A stretch of 11,025 bases of DNA from Verrucomicrobia bacterium GWC2_42_7 (GCA_001831055.1 MIDO01000015.1:1-11025), one strand, 5' to 3'. Positions 1 through 7,280 are shown, counted from the first letter of the stretch. Notes: generated from the letters alone by a model not told the origin. Translations and numbers: made by a program.

Positions 1-258
1 AATACGGACGCTTCAAAAGAATCCTTGCCCTGCTTGCTAAAAAAGCAAACAGATAACAAAGGAAATCCCCTGTATCCGCCTCGCGTTTGTATCGGCTTAC
101 TTTTCTTCTTTGCTTTTGCCTTTCAATGTATCGGTACCCTCGTCGTTGTCTGGCGTGAAACAGGTTCCTGGCGCTGTCCTCTCTTCCAATTCCTCTACAT
201 GAACGGCATTGCCTATCTCGCCGCCTTCCTCATTAATCAAATCGGACTATTGTTGTAG
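1..258 (+). CDS. feoB: FeoB-type ferrous iron transporter, C-terminal end (partial)
   Basis: Only the last 85 residues are inside the window; the reading frame is open from the left edge to the TAG at 256-258. FeoB is the inner-membrane Fe(II) permease with an N-terminal GTPase domain and a C-terminal membrane domain. What is seen here is the last two membrane segments: a hydrophobic stretch around VCIGLLFFFAFAFQCIG, then the family-typical RETGSW motif and a final helix (FQFLYMNGIAYLAAFLI). RETGSW followed by a Q-F/L-x-Y helix is characteristic of the FeoB carboxy terminus. The GTPase motifs lie outside the window, so nucleotide binding cannot be checked. glmM follows in the same direction after 70 bases. 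The TTG at 25 is internal, not a start. Confidence 0.85.
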   Translation, partial: NTDASKESLPCLLKKQTDNKGNPLYPPRVCIGLLFFFAFAFQCIGTLVVVWRETGSWRCPLFQFLYMNGIAYLAAFLINQIGLLL

Positions 259-328
259 GTTTTCTCCGTTTTTTGTTTTTTTGCTCGCGAAAAGAAAGCT
301 TTTGGGAATAAACTAATTTATTATTCAT

Positions 329-1684
329 ATGAATTACTTCGGGACAGACGGGATTCGTGGAACTTACGATGATGCATTGATTAATGCACGTTTTTTAAAG
401 CGGGTGGGATATGCTATTGGAAGTTATTTGAAAGAATTCTTACATATTGCGCATCCTAAGGTTGCAATAGGGCGCGATCCTAGAACCTCAGGAGAAGAAC
501 TCGAAAAAGCCCTTGTTGAGGGTCTGAGGTATTGGAATGTGCAATGCTTTATGCTCGGAGTCGTTCCTACTCCTGTGGTTTCTTTTGCGTGCAATAAAAA
601 CCCGCAGGCCGATTTGGGTATTATGATTACAGCTTCACATAATCCTTTTAACGACAACGGAATAAAGTTGTTTAAGAGTTCTGGGGAGAAGTTGAGTGTT
701 GCAGAAGAAAAAGAGATCGAAAACTTCATAGATCGGTTTCCTACGTACCCAGCTGCAAAAGAGGATTTAAAAAATGATAGAAAAAACTATGATGCATTAA
801 AGCCTTATAAGCAGTTTATTGTGTCTCTATGTCCTAAGAACTTTCTTAAAAAGAAAAAATTTTTAATAGACACTGCCAATGGAGCTACAACCTACACGGC
901 TTCAGAGATCTTAACTTCCTTAGGGGCGGAAGTCATCTCAATGGGAGATGAACCCGATGGGGTTAATATCAATGACAAGGTAGGCAGCGAACACCCTCAA
1001 CTTTTAGCAAAATCATGCAGCAAGCGTGCGGTTCCATTGGGATTTGCGTTTGACGGCGATGGAGACCGCGTTGTATTTTGCGATGAAAACAGCAAAATTG
1101 TCGATGGAGACCAAATTCTTGGATTGTTAGCCTTACATTACTTGCGTACAAAAAAATTGAAAAACAACACCTTAGTGGCTACCATCCATAGCAATATGGG
1201 GCTTGATAATGCAATCAAAGAAGCCGGTGGGACTGTGTTTCGAACCCAAGTGGGTGACCGCAATGTGTACTATAGCATGAAAGAGCAAGGTTCAAACCTT
1301 GGCGGAGAATCTTCAGGGCATGTTATTTTTGGCGATATCAAAAATACCGGCGATGGCCTGCTTACGCTCCTGCAAGTCCTCATGGTCATGGAAAAAACTC
1401 AGAAAAGGTTGGCAGACCTCCGTACAGAGATCACACTCTACCCGCAAGTAAATTTAAGTCTAAAAGTCGCAGAAAAAAAACCTTTAGAATGCATGTCGGA
1501 GCTGCAGGAGTTTCTCGCCATGGCCGAAAAAGAACTTGGAAATCAAGGACGCGTACTCGTCAGATATTCCGGTACAGAAAATAAAATTCGCCTTCTTTCC
1601 GAGTGCGAAAACCCCCAACAAGCTTTCGCCATCCTCAGAAGAATAGAAAAAATTGTCCATAAGGAGTTGAGTATTATTGGGTAA
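329..1684 (+). CDS. glmM: Phosphoglucosamine mutase GlmM
   Basis: Interconverts glucosamine-6-phosphate and glucosamine-1-phosphate in the cytoplasm, feeding UDP-GlcNAc for peptidoglycan and LPS. The 451 residues match the usual family length of about 445. The N-terminal FGTDGIRG (4-11) is diagnostic. The phosphoserine loop TASHNP (101-106) gives active-site Ser103. The metal-binding loop DGDGDR (242-247) has Asp242, 244 and 246. The sugar-binding loop GGESSGH is at 325-331 and the phosphate-binding loop RYSGTE at 412-417, where Asn replaces the commoner Pro after SGTE. The ATG at 329 puts FGTDG at the expected distance, but no Shine-Dalgarno sequence is visible before it (TTATTATTCAT). No glmS or other cell-wall gene adjoins it. 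A hairpin terminator lies just downstream. Confidence 0.97.
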   Translation: MNYFGTDGIRGTYDDALINARFLKRVGYAIGSYLKEFLHIAHPKVAIGRDPRTSGEELEKALVEGLRYWNVQCFMLGVVPTPVVSFACNKNPQADLGIMITASHNPFNDNGIKLFKSSGEKLSVAEEKEIENFIDRFPTYPAAKEDLKNDRKNYDALKPYKQFIVSLCPKNFLKKKKFLIDTANGATTYTASEILTSLGAEVISMGDEPDGVNINDKVGSEHPQLLAKSCSKRAVPLGFAFDGDGDRVVFCDENSKIVDGDQILGLLALHYLRTKKLKNNTLVATIHSNMGLDNAIKEAGGTVFRTQVGDRNVYYSMKEQGSNLGGESSGHVIFGDIKNTGDGLLTLLQVLMVMEKTQKRLADLRTEITLYPQVNLSLKVAEKKPLECMSELQEFLAMAEKELGNQGRVLVRYSGTENKIRLLSECENPQQAFAILRRIEKIVHKELSIIG

Positions 1685-1716
1685 TTTTGGGGTATTAATG
1701 CGATTGAGTTGGTGGA

Positions 1717-1745
1717 GCCTGATTATTTCAGGCAGTATTTTTTGA
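1717..1745 (+). terminator. Intrinsic terminator after glmM
   Basis: GCCTGA (1717-1722) pairs with TCAGGC (1728-1733) across a 5-base loop, followed after a few bases by a run of six T. It lies 33 bases past the glmM stop and points in the glmM direction. The 6-bp stem is short but GC-rich for this region. Confidence 0.65.
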
Positions 1746-1809
1746 GACAAATGTGGGTTGATTTCTGAGAACATCGTGCTAGTCTGACATCTGTTTATCA
1801 GCGAATATT

Positions 1810-2910
1810 ATGCTCAACCGCTTGAAAATCATTCTAGTTGCATTTCCATTATTTCTAAATACAGCTTTTTCAATGGAGCAGAACCGGCCACTGATAATAA
1901 ATTTAAGATAGGATTTGAATTTCAGGAGTCGTCTAATCTTGTTTCTTGGGCTAAAGGAAACTATAATTTGCAAAAAAAGCCATTCTTTTCCTCTTATCAC
2001 AACCAAACTGGAAGAAAATTATGGAGTATTGTTATCGATGGGGCTGATATCGAGTTTGTGACGGAGCCTTTTTCAAATAACGAAAAAGAGCTCCTGTTAA
2101 AAGCCATTCAAGGCATTCAAATGGCTTCTTCTCTTATAACAAAGCCGATTAAAAGAACCTTGAGTGATGTAAGCTCGAATGCTAGATAACCTAGGCATGA
2201 ATCAAACATTAATGCGCGCACCCAAATTTGAGCAGAAGGTGGGTTCTGTATTAAGACAGAGTCCATTATTCACGGACAAAGATCGAGGGCCCTTGTTTCA
2301 AACTTGGAGTGGCTGGCTAAAGAAAAGAAAATCAGATTTGAACGATAAGACCATTCTAAGTATGTGGCAATCAGAAGGACAAGCTGATCTGTCTCTATTC
2401 TTTAAATTGGGTGGATTAAAAGAAGATTCTATGTCTGTGGAGGAGTGGATAATAAAGATTATTGATGAGTTAATATGTATTAACTGCATTCACAGGACAA
2501 ATGAAGAAGGATTTGCTGTTTTCGAAAAAATTAAAAGCCAAGAAATTCAATTAAAAACAGTATTGAATTTTGAGCCGCAGGTAACAATCCAATATCCTAT
2601 AGAATACAGCGTGTTTTTGTGGTCTTGTTTATTCAAGGGGGATAAAGATGGCCCTATATTTTCAAAAATTAGAACCGTGGTTTCTCTATTTGGGAGAGAG
2701 GATTTTTTTGACAAAAAGTCAGGGCTTGCGTTTCTGCACGCTTTAACTTTGTCTTGCATGACTCCAAATTCAATGGAAGACAGTCAGTTGCTGAATGAAT
2801 CTATCGAAAGAGCGCACAAAGGACAGGTAGATGCAAAAGGATGTCTGTATTTAATGTCTCGCAGGCCCTTTTCAAAAATATGGCAAGATGTGAACAGTAA
2901 AACGCCTTGA
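1810..2910 (+). pseudogene. Frameshifted gene for a secreted protein of unknown function
   Basis: Three open segments on the plus strand join into one protein of about 365 residues. ATG at 1810 opens a frame encoding a classic signal peptide (MLNRLK, hydrophobic IILVAFPLFL, then NTAFS before MEQ), which ends at TAG 1909-1911. Coding continues in the next frame from about 1893 (DNKFKIGFEFQE onward) to TAA 2187-2189. It then returns to the first frame from about 2173 to TGA 2908-2910. The outer segments share a frame, so two compensating indels would explain the break. Neither junction has a long homopolymer. The middle segment carries IGFEFQ, LWSIVIDGADIEFVTEPF and an amphipathic helix; the spacing resembles amidoligase-type (glutamine-synthetase fold) proteins, but that is a weak, motif-level impression. 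The last segment could still be translated alone from ATG 2179 (243 residues). A sequencing error at both sites remains possible. Confidence 0.7.
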
Positions 2911-2949
2911 AAATGAATACAGTTTTTGTTTCGGGACGTCTTCTCATCC

Positions 2950-3174
2950 ATCGCATAATAAAAACCATAAAATTTTGATTATGCGATTATTAAAAGTGTT
3001 TCTTGGAAAAGTTCAGAAAGCATCTGTTCTGTTTTTGAGAAGGCGGGCAAGGTGAATACGACCGAGCGTACATGTGTACGTAAGGGAGTGTGAATCCGTA
3101 GCCCAACATACTCAAAAACAGAACAAATACTTTCTGTCAGGAAATCCTTCTTCACGTCAGAAAGAAGGGCTTCC
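2950..3174 (+). repeat. Composite intergenic element 1 (C - B'-like - core - A'-like)
   Basis: This fills most of the gap between the frameshifted gene and mnmA, which converge. The C-type hairpin pairs ATCGCATAAT (2950-2959) with ATTATGCGAT (2978-2987), plus an inner AAAA/TTTT. A B'-like stretch follows (TTTCTTGGAAAAG near 2999-3011), then the long core hairpin (listed separately). An A'-like hairpin closes it at 3140-3174: GGAA, two unpaired bases, CCTTCTT, loop, AAGAAGG, two unpaired bases, TTCC. Module order is the same as at 8868-9099. The B' and A' modules are divergent here; C and the core are clear. A role as a bidirectional transcription terminator is inferred from its place between gene ends. 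Confidence 0.6.
3014..3136 (+). other. Long-stem element with conserved 71-base core, copy 1 (candidate structured RNA)
   Basis: The left arm (3014-3039, CAGAAAG...TTTTTGAG) and right arm (3111-3136, CTCAAAAA...CTTTCTG) pair at 24 of 26 positions. They enclose a 71-base core (3040-3110) that is largely shared with 8961-9031. Shared blocks are AGGCGGGCAAGGTGA, GAGCGTACAT, GTACGT and GAATCCGTAGCCCAACA. Inside the core, GGGC can pair with GCCC, GG with CC, and CGTAC with GTACG over a 4-base loop (ATGT), giving one extended hairpin with purine-rich internal loops. The arms have a different sequence from copy 2 but remain complementary. I do not recognise it as a named RNA family. Which strand, if either, is transcribed is unknown. 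Confidence 0.7.
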
Positions 3175-3194
3175 GCATATCTATTCTCTAGCTA

Positions 3195-4283
3195 TTAACA
3201 ATAAATAGCGCCGCCGATGAGTTTTTGATTTTGATAGAAGGCGATGGCTTGCCCTTTGGCGAGAGCTCGCTGTTGTTGACGGAAAGTGATTTTAGCTTGG
3301 TTGTTACCTAAGGGGGCAAATAGGATGTCTTGACAGGGATCGCGATAGCGCGGTTTTGCTTGGAGTTCTGTTTCAATGGTGAGCGGTTTGTTAATAAATT
3401 GTAGGTCTCGTACCAGGACTTCATTCGTGTATAAGCCAGGGGCGTGGAGGTCTTCGAATGCGACAATCAATTGATTTTTTTCAAAAATTTTACCCACAAC
3501 GACATATTTCTTAAAGTCCGCATTTGAAGGGATTCCAATTCCTTTTCGTTGTCCTAACGTATAGTTGTGAAGTCCTTCGTGTTTTCCGAGAACAGTTCCC
3601 TCTACGTTGACAATGTCTCCCTCTTGTTGAGGGATGTAGTTTTTTAGAAAATCATTGATAGTTACCCTTCCTCCGAGGAAACAAATATCTTGGCTATCTT
3701 TTCGGTGGGCGTTTGGGAGATTAGCCTCTTCTGCTAACTTGCGTACTTCAGGCTTTGTTAGATGTCCTATTGGGAAACAAGCACTTGCGATTTGTTCCTG
3801 AGAAAGTAAGCAGAGAAAATATGATTGGTCTTTGTTCTGATCAATTCCCTGCAAAATATCGTATGAGCCATCTTCGTTTTCCACCTTTCGACAATAATGA
3901 CCGGTTGCAAGCAGATCAAAGCCATTTTGTTTTGCATGTTGCATGAGTAATCCAAATTTGATTTCCCGGTTACACATGAGATCTGGGTTTGGAGTAATTC
4001 CATTTTTATAACCATCAACGAGATAAGAAACTACACGTTCGCGATAATGATTAACCATATTGATGACAGAGAATGGAATTCCTAATGTTTCTGCAACACT
4101 GCGGGCGGAATCAAGATCTTCCTGCCAAGGACAAGTTCCAAATGGATCGCTATGGGCTTCATCTACCCACGTTTTCATAAAAATTCCGCTGACAGCATAC
4201 CCCTGTCTCTTTAGGACTAAGGCAGCTACTCCACTATCAACTCCACCGGATAGCGCCACCAATATCTTCTTTTCTGCTTTCAT
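3195..4283 (-). CDS. mnmA: tRNA-uridine 2-sulfurtransferase MnmA
   Basis: Catalyses ATP-dependent 2-thiolation of the wobble uridine (U34) of tRNA-Lys, -Glu and -Gln, with sulfur passed on by a relay from a cysteine desulfurase. From ATG 4283 the protein has 362 residues, normal for the family. The PP-loop SGGVDS is at 12-17, followed by FMKTW (35-39). The nucleophile Cys104 sits in NPDLMCNREIKFG, the second catalytic Cys201 in DSQDICFLGG, and TGHYCR is at 128-132. LGQRKG (243-248) leads into the C-terminal beta-barrel domain. An in-frame ATG at 4319 would add 12 residues; I prefer 4283 because it puts the PP-loop about ten residues from the N-terminus, as usual. The Shine-Dalgarno signal is weak at both starts. 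The LRR gene lies upstream in the same direction. Confidence 0.97.
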   Translation of the reverse strand: MKAEKKILVALSGGVDSGVAALVLKRQGYAVSGIFMKTWVDEAHSDPFGTCPWQEDLDSARSVAETLGIPFSVINMVNHYRERVVSYLVDGYKNGITPNPDLMCNREIKFGLLMQHAKQNGFDLLATGHYCRKVENEDGSYDILQGIDQNKDQSYFLCLLSQEQIASACFPIGHLTKPEVRKLAEEANLPNAHRKDSQDICFLGGRVTINDFLKNYIPQQEGDIVNVEGTVLGKHEGLHNYTLGQRKGIGIPSNADFKKYVVVGKIFEKNQLIVAFEDLHAPGLYTNEVLVRDLQFINKPLTIETELQAKPRYRDPCQDILFAPLGNNQAKITFRQQQRALAKGQAIAFYQNQKLIGGAIYC

Positions 4284-4327
4284 TATAGACTCTAGTAAAA
4301 TCAGTTTACGTTGATACATCCGAAAAT

Positions 4328-4369
4328 CTTTCTTTTTGACGTAAAAGAAAGGGATTCCTTCATTGTCAA
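4328..4369 (-). promoter_or_regulatory. Hairpin and possible -35 box between the LRR gene and mnmA
   Basis: On the minus strand, a perfect -35-like TTGACA (4364-4369) is followed by a 9-bp perfect hairpin, CTTTCTTTT / AAAAGAAAG with a 6-base loop (4328-4351). No convincing -10 box lies at the right distance. The hairpin could equally be a weak, AT-rich terminator for the LRR gene or a leader structure for mnmA. Confidence 0.35.
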
Positions 4370-4402
4370 GATAAACTAATTTTACTATATACTCAAGGCT
4401 CG

Positions 4403-5299
4403 CTAATCAAGTTCTAATGTTATATTGCGAGAGAGTTGGATGGATCGGAGTGTATCGAGAGATTCGGTGGAGATTCTGGTTCCAGTGGTGAAAATGTATT
4501 GGAGATTAGGTAGTTCTGCCAAAATGGGAAAGGCAGAATCGTCTAATTTTGTACAAAATCGGAGGTTAAGAGATTTGAGAGATTTTAAATTGGCTAAGCA
4601 AGAGATGCTTTGGAGGTTATCGCACCATTTTAGATCAAGTTTTTTCAGATGAACAAGTTGACGTAGTGGCTCTATATCTTTTAATTTTCCACACCAAGTT
4701 AAGCAGAGAGACTTTAACTGAGTTAGGCTCCCAATAAATTGCAGGTACTTGTAGTGTTTTTTGTGCAATTCAAGCGATTCTAGTTTAGTGAGTTGTTGTA
4801 GGTGTGACAAATCTTTTATGTCTTTACATAAAGACAAATCTAGAGAGCTTAAATTGGATTTTACAGCTGGGTGCTGGCATAATTTTGCGAACTCATCATC
4901 AGAGGTACTATAACATAGGAAAAAATGCAGGTTTACTTGAGGATAGGTCGGAACCAATTTTTCTGCAATGGAAATGGCCTCAGAGGCCGATACTATGAAA
5001 TTGCTGGTTAATTTATTGGCAACCAACTGACCGTAAATACCCTTAAGCGGATGGTTCCCTGACCCATCTTGAACGAGTATTGTTGCTACGATAAGGGAGT
5101 GCAATTCTCTGATAGAATAAGACAGAAAGGCTTCGGGGTTTGTCAGCATAACTTGCGCTAAGCCAACCTCTTCAGGTGACCAGGCATGTCTATTTCTGAG
5201 ATGTTTTACAAATTCGGCTTTCCCTTCAATGACCGCTCTTGTTTTTTGTAGAGAGATAAGTGATGTGAGGATAAGAATCATCAATAGCTTTGTTTTCAT
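4403..5299 (-). CDS. Exported leucine-rich-repeat protein of unknown function
   Basis: 298 residues from ATG 5299. The N-terminus is a typical signal peptide (MKTKLLMILILTSLISL then QKTRA), so the protein is probably exported. Residues of roughly 25-145 form a helical region I cannot assign. From about 149 to 280 there are four to five leucine-rich repeats, with cores such as LSSLDLSLC, KLESLELHK, LKSLCLTWC, LKKLDLKWC and LKSLNLRFC spaced about 22-24 residues. The recurrent Cys at the end of the beta strand resembles the cysteine-containing LRR type common in chlamydia-like and Legionella-like bacteria. LRR arrays bind proteins; for host-associated bacteria an effector role is an inference only. 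A GTG at 5326 would add nine residues but would put charged residues before the signal peptide, so ATG 5299 is preferred. No clear Shine-Dalgarno sequence is seen. Confidence 0.85.
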   Translation of the reverse strand: MKTKLLMILILTSLISLQKTRAVIEGKAEFVKHLRNRHAWSPEEVGLAQVMLTNPEAFLSYSIRELHSLIVATILVQDGSGNHPLKGIYGQLVANKLTSNFIVSASEAISIAEKLVPTYPQVNLHFFLCYSTSDDEFAKLCQHPAVKSNLSSLDLSLCKDIKDLSHLQQLTKLESLELHKKHYKYLQFIGSLTQLKSLCLTWCGKLKDIEPLRQLVHLKKLDLKWCDNLQSISCLANLKSLKSLNLRFCTKLDDSAFPILAELPNLQYIFTTGTRISTESLDTLRSIQLSRNITLELD

Positions 5300-5376
5300 A
5301 ATAGAATGAAAGTCGTCAAGATGCACGGAAACTGAATATCTTTAAAAGGCAGAAGCCGGATGATTGGGAATAACTT

Positions 5377-5438
5377 GCGCAAAAGTGAAATCGATCGATT
5401 CTCCTTTTGTGCGACGAATGCCTTTTCGGAAATGGGTT
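5377..5438 (+). repeat. Intergenic element 2 (C - B'), upstream of trkA
   Basis: The C hairpin pairs GCGCAAAAG (5377-5385) with CTTTTGTGC (5404-5412), one G-T wobble included. A 3x3 internal loop follows, then the palindrome AATCGATCGATT. The B' motif comes next (GCCTTTTCGGAAATGGG, about 5420-5436). A recognisable A' hairpin is missing; the following bases are too diverged. It lies between the divergent LRR and trkA genes, so it is in promoter space for both. Confidence 0.6.
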
Positions 5439-5474
5439 CTCCTCAAAAGTTTTATTTCAATCCCCTAAAAGTTC

Positions 5475-5514
5475 TTGATAAAACAGTAAAGGGATATAGA
5501 ATGCTCCGCATTCT
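5475..5514 (+). promoter_or_regulatory. Candidate sigma-70-type promoter of trkA overlapped by a hairpin
   Basis: TTGATA (5475-5480) and TAGAAT (5497-5502) with a 16-base spacer resemble -35 and -10 boxes. A perfect 7-bp inverted repeat, AGAATGC/GCATTCT with a 3-base centre (5498-5514), covers the -10 box and ends 3 bases before the trkA ATG. It could be an operator or an mRNA structure. A start point 6-8 bases past the -10 would leave a leader of only about 8-10 bases. Confidence 0.4.
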
Positions 5515-5517
5515 GAT

Positions 5518-6864
5518 ATGAAGATAGTGGTGATAGGCGGAGGAGAGGTCGGGATATACGTTGGTTCGCGGTTGAGCGAGGATGGGCACGATGTGACCCT
5601 CATAGAGCAAAATGAGTCTTTGGCCGAAAGTTTTAGGGACTTGTATAATATACGTCTTTTGGTGGGGAATGGTTGTTCTGCCGGGGTGTTGATGAAGGCA
5701 GAAATAGATACCTGCGATTACTTACTAGCAATGACTAACGATGATAGAGTCAATATCATGGCGTGCTCTATAGCTAAGTCATTGGGGGTTGGAAGTGCAG
5801 TTGCGAGAGTCCATGACCATACTTATTTTGACCACAGCATGTTTAACTATCAGGTTCATTTCTCGATAGATTCATTAATAAATCCAGAAGCTTTATGTGC
5901 CGTGGAGATGGCAAAATCCATACGGAATCCAGGGCGAGTCGCCGTTGAAAATTTTGCTAGGGGACAGCTAGAGGTACAAAGTATAAAATTGGGTGAAAAT
6001 TCAAAGTTTTCTAATCGCACCTTGGCTGATATAAAGATAGAGCAAGGAATAAGGGTCGTATATATACAAAGAGGCGATTTTTACGATGTCCCAAACAAAG
6101 ACACCATTTTAAGAAGGGGTGATATCTTAACGCTTGTGGGTTCCCCAGAGTCGTTGATGAATGTTAGACTTGCATGTAATCCAGAATGTTACATGGAACA
6201 CGTCAATGGCGTATTATGGGGAGGGACAGAGACAGCCATAGCCCTTATAAGATTATTAAGTCACTCGCGGTTTAAGCTTAGGATTCTCGAACCCAACCTA
6301 GATATTTGTAAACAGCTATCGGAGTCGTTTCCTCAAGTAACGGTTATTAATGGCTCTGCGACTTCATTAAGGTTACTCCAAGAGGAGCAAATTGAAAAAG
6401 CCGATTTCTTTATAGCCTGTTCGAAGAGCGATGAGGAAAATATCATGGTGTACCTGCAAGCAAAAAAATTGGGCGCTAAAAAGATTTTCCTTGCAACGAA
6501 TCGATCTGATTATGAACAAGTAATAGAAGAGATGAAGAGCGTGATTGGTGTAGAGTTGGCTGTTAGTCCGAGGACTGCAACTTACAACGAAATTAAACGA
6601 TACATTTCAGAAGATGTATGTGTAGAACTGGGCAGTATTTCAGACAACGCAGGGAAAATTTTACAAATACGCATCGGCCGAGAGAGTTCATGCATCGGGC
6701 GCTTTATCCGCGATATCCAATGGCCTAAAGGCTCCGTCGTCGTTGCCCTTTTAAGAAAATACTACACAAAAGTCCCAACCGCAGAAGATAAAATCCTAGA
6801 AGGCGATCACATCGTCATAGCCGTAATGAAAGACAAAATCTCCGAATTAATGCGAATGTTTTAA
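5518..6864 (+). CDS. trkA: Trk system potassium uptake protein TrkA
   Basis: Peripheral cytoplasmic subunit that binds NAD(H)/nucleotide and gates the TrkH channel. The 448 residues fit the tandem type (RCK_N, RCK_C, RCK_N, RCK_C), as in E. coli TrkA of 458. The first Rossmann fold begins MKIVVIGGGEVG with the glycine motif at 7-12, acidic Glu30 ending strand 2, and VGNGCS at 49-54. The second half restarts at about 230 with GVLWGGTETA (235-240) and Glu258 in RILEPN; its glycine motif is looser, as is common in the second half. RCK_C domains lie at about 140-220 and 365-448. trkH follows in the same direction, after a 416-base gap full of hairpin elements rather than the tight overlap expected of an operon, so the two may be transcribed separately. 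No Shine-Dalgarno sequence is evident. Confidence 0.95.
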   Translation: MKIVVIGGGEVGIYVGSRLSEDGHDVTLIEQNESLAESFRDLYNIRLLVGNGCSAGVLMKAEIDTCDYLLAMTNDDRVNIMACSIAKSLGVGSAVARVHDHTYFDHSMFNYQVHFSIDSLINPEALCAVEMAKSIRNPGRVAVENFARGQLEVQSIKLGENSKFSNRTLADIKIEQGIRVVYIQRGDFYDVPNKDTILRRGDILTLVGSPESLMNVRLACNPECYMEHVNGVLWGGTETAIALIRLLSHSRFKLRILEPNLDICKQLSESFPQVTVINGSATSLRLLQEEQIEKADFFIACSKSDEENIMVYLQAKKLGAKKIFLATNRSDYEQVIEEMKSVIGVELAVSPRTATYNEIKRYISEDVCVELGSISDNAGKILQIRIGRESSCIGRFIRDIQWPKGSVVVALLRKYYTKVPTAEDKILEGDHIVIAVMKDKISELMRMF

Positions 6865-6894
6865 TGGAGAGGTGATGTTGGGAATGTGAATGTT

Positions 6895-6995
6895 GGGGAA
6901 ACCCAATCGTCCCCCAAAATAGGTTTTCCCCAAGCCCCTTTCCGAAAAGGAGTTATTTTCACGTAAGTAAAATCTATCGATTTTAATTACGTGAA
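6895..6995 (-). repeat. Intergenic element 3 (read C - B' - A' on minus strand)
   Basis: On the plus strand the order is A (6895-6931; GGGGAAA pairs with TTTCCCC, inner part degenerate), B (CCCCTTTCCGAAAAGGAG, about 6935-6952) and C (6958-6995). C is a strong hairpin: TTCACGTAA/TTACGTGAA, one mismatch, then TAAAATC/GATTTTA around a 4-base loop. It is followed by AGTTATTTTTTTATTT, so C also makes a plausible intrinsic terminator for trkA. Its reverse complement aligns almost end to end with element 4. Confidence 0.75.
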
Positions 6996-7032
6996 AGTTA
7001 TTTTTTTATTTGGGATTTTTGGAGTGTCTGTG

Positions 7033-7064
7033 TTTCTTTTTCTTTCTTTTTCTTTCTTTTCCTT
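7033..7064. repeat. Tandem polypyrimidine repeat
   Basis: About three copies of the 10-base unit TTTCTTTTTC, slightly degraded at the right end, in the spacer between inverted elements 3 and 4 and about 215 bases before trkH. Short homogeneous tandem repeats like this can change copy number by slippage. Confidence 0.7.
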
Positions 7065-7146
7065 TAAAAAAGAGAAGGACGTATCTAGAAATTTTCAAAT
7101 TTTTAACCTAATTAGATTCCCTCCATAAACATAAAAAGAAGTTTCT

Positions 7147-7244
7147 GCGCGAAAGTAAAAATCGATAGATTTTGCTTTCGCGCGGATAACTTTTTTCGGA
7201 AAGGGTTTGGGGAAACGCTTTTGGGGGACCAAAAGCAGTTTCCC
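7147..7244 (+). repeat. Intergenic element 4 (C - B' - A')
   Basis: C pairs GCGCGAAAG (7147-7155) with CTTTCGCGC (7175-7183) and inside it AAAATC with GATTTT around GATA. B' is ATAACTTTTTTCGGAAAGGG. A' (7210-7244) is a 15-bp hairpin: GGGAAAC + GCTTTTGG, loop GGGA (GNRA type), CCAAAAGC, one bulged A, GTTTCCC. It ends 36 bases before the trkH ATG, so it would lie in a trkH leader if transcription enters from upstream. It is the inverted mate of element 3. Confidence 0.8.
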
Positions 7245-7280
7245 TGAGATTTTTAGATCGAGTCTAATTTTATTATAGTC

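Noticed and set aside
294..308. GAAAGCTTTTGGGA before glmM as an A-module fragment
   Set aside because: The match is too short and AT-rich to separate from chance; there is no pairing half and no B or C module nearby.
424..729. 101-codon open frame antisense to glmM
   Set aside because: Shadow of the strongly conserved glmM active-site region.
3040..3110. Core element as a tRNA or tRNA-like gene
   Set aside because: The length of 71 bases is suggestive, but it folds as one long hairpin with no cloverleaf arms, T-loop or CCA end.
2950..3174. Insertion sequence or transposon
   Set aside because: No transposase-like open frame and no target-site duplication could be seen at any element; the sequences are short and non-coding.
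6935..6952. AAGGAG in the B module as a ribosome binding site
   Set aside because: No start codon or open frame follows at a usable distance in any copy; the bases pair within the B motif itself.
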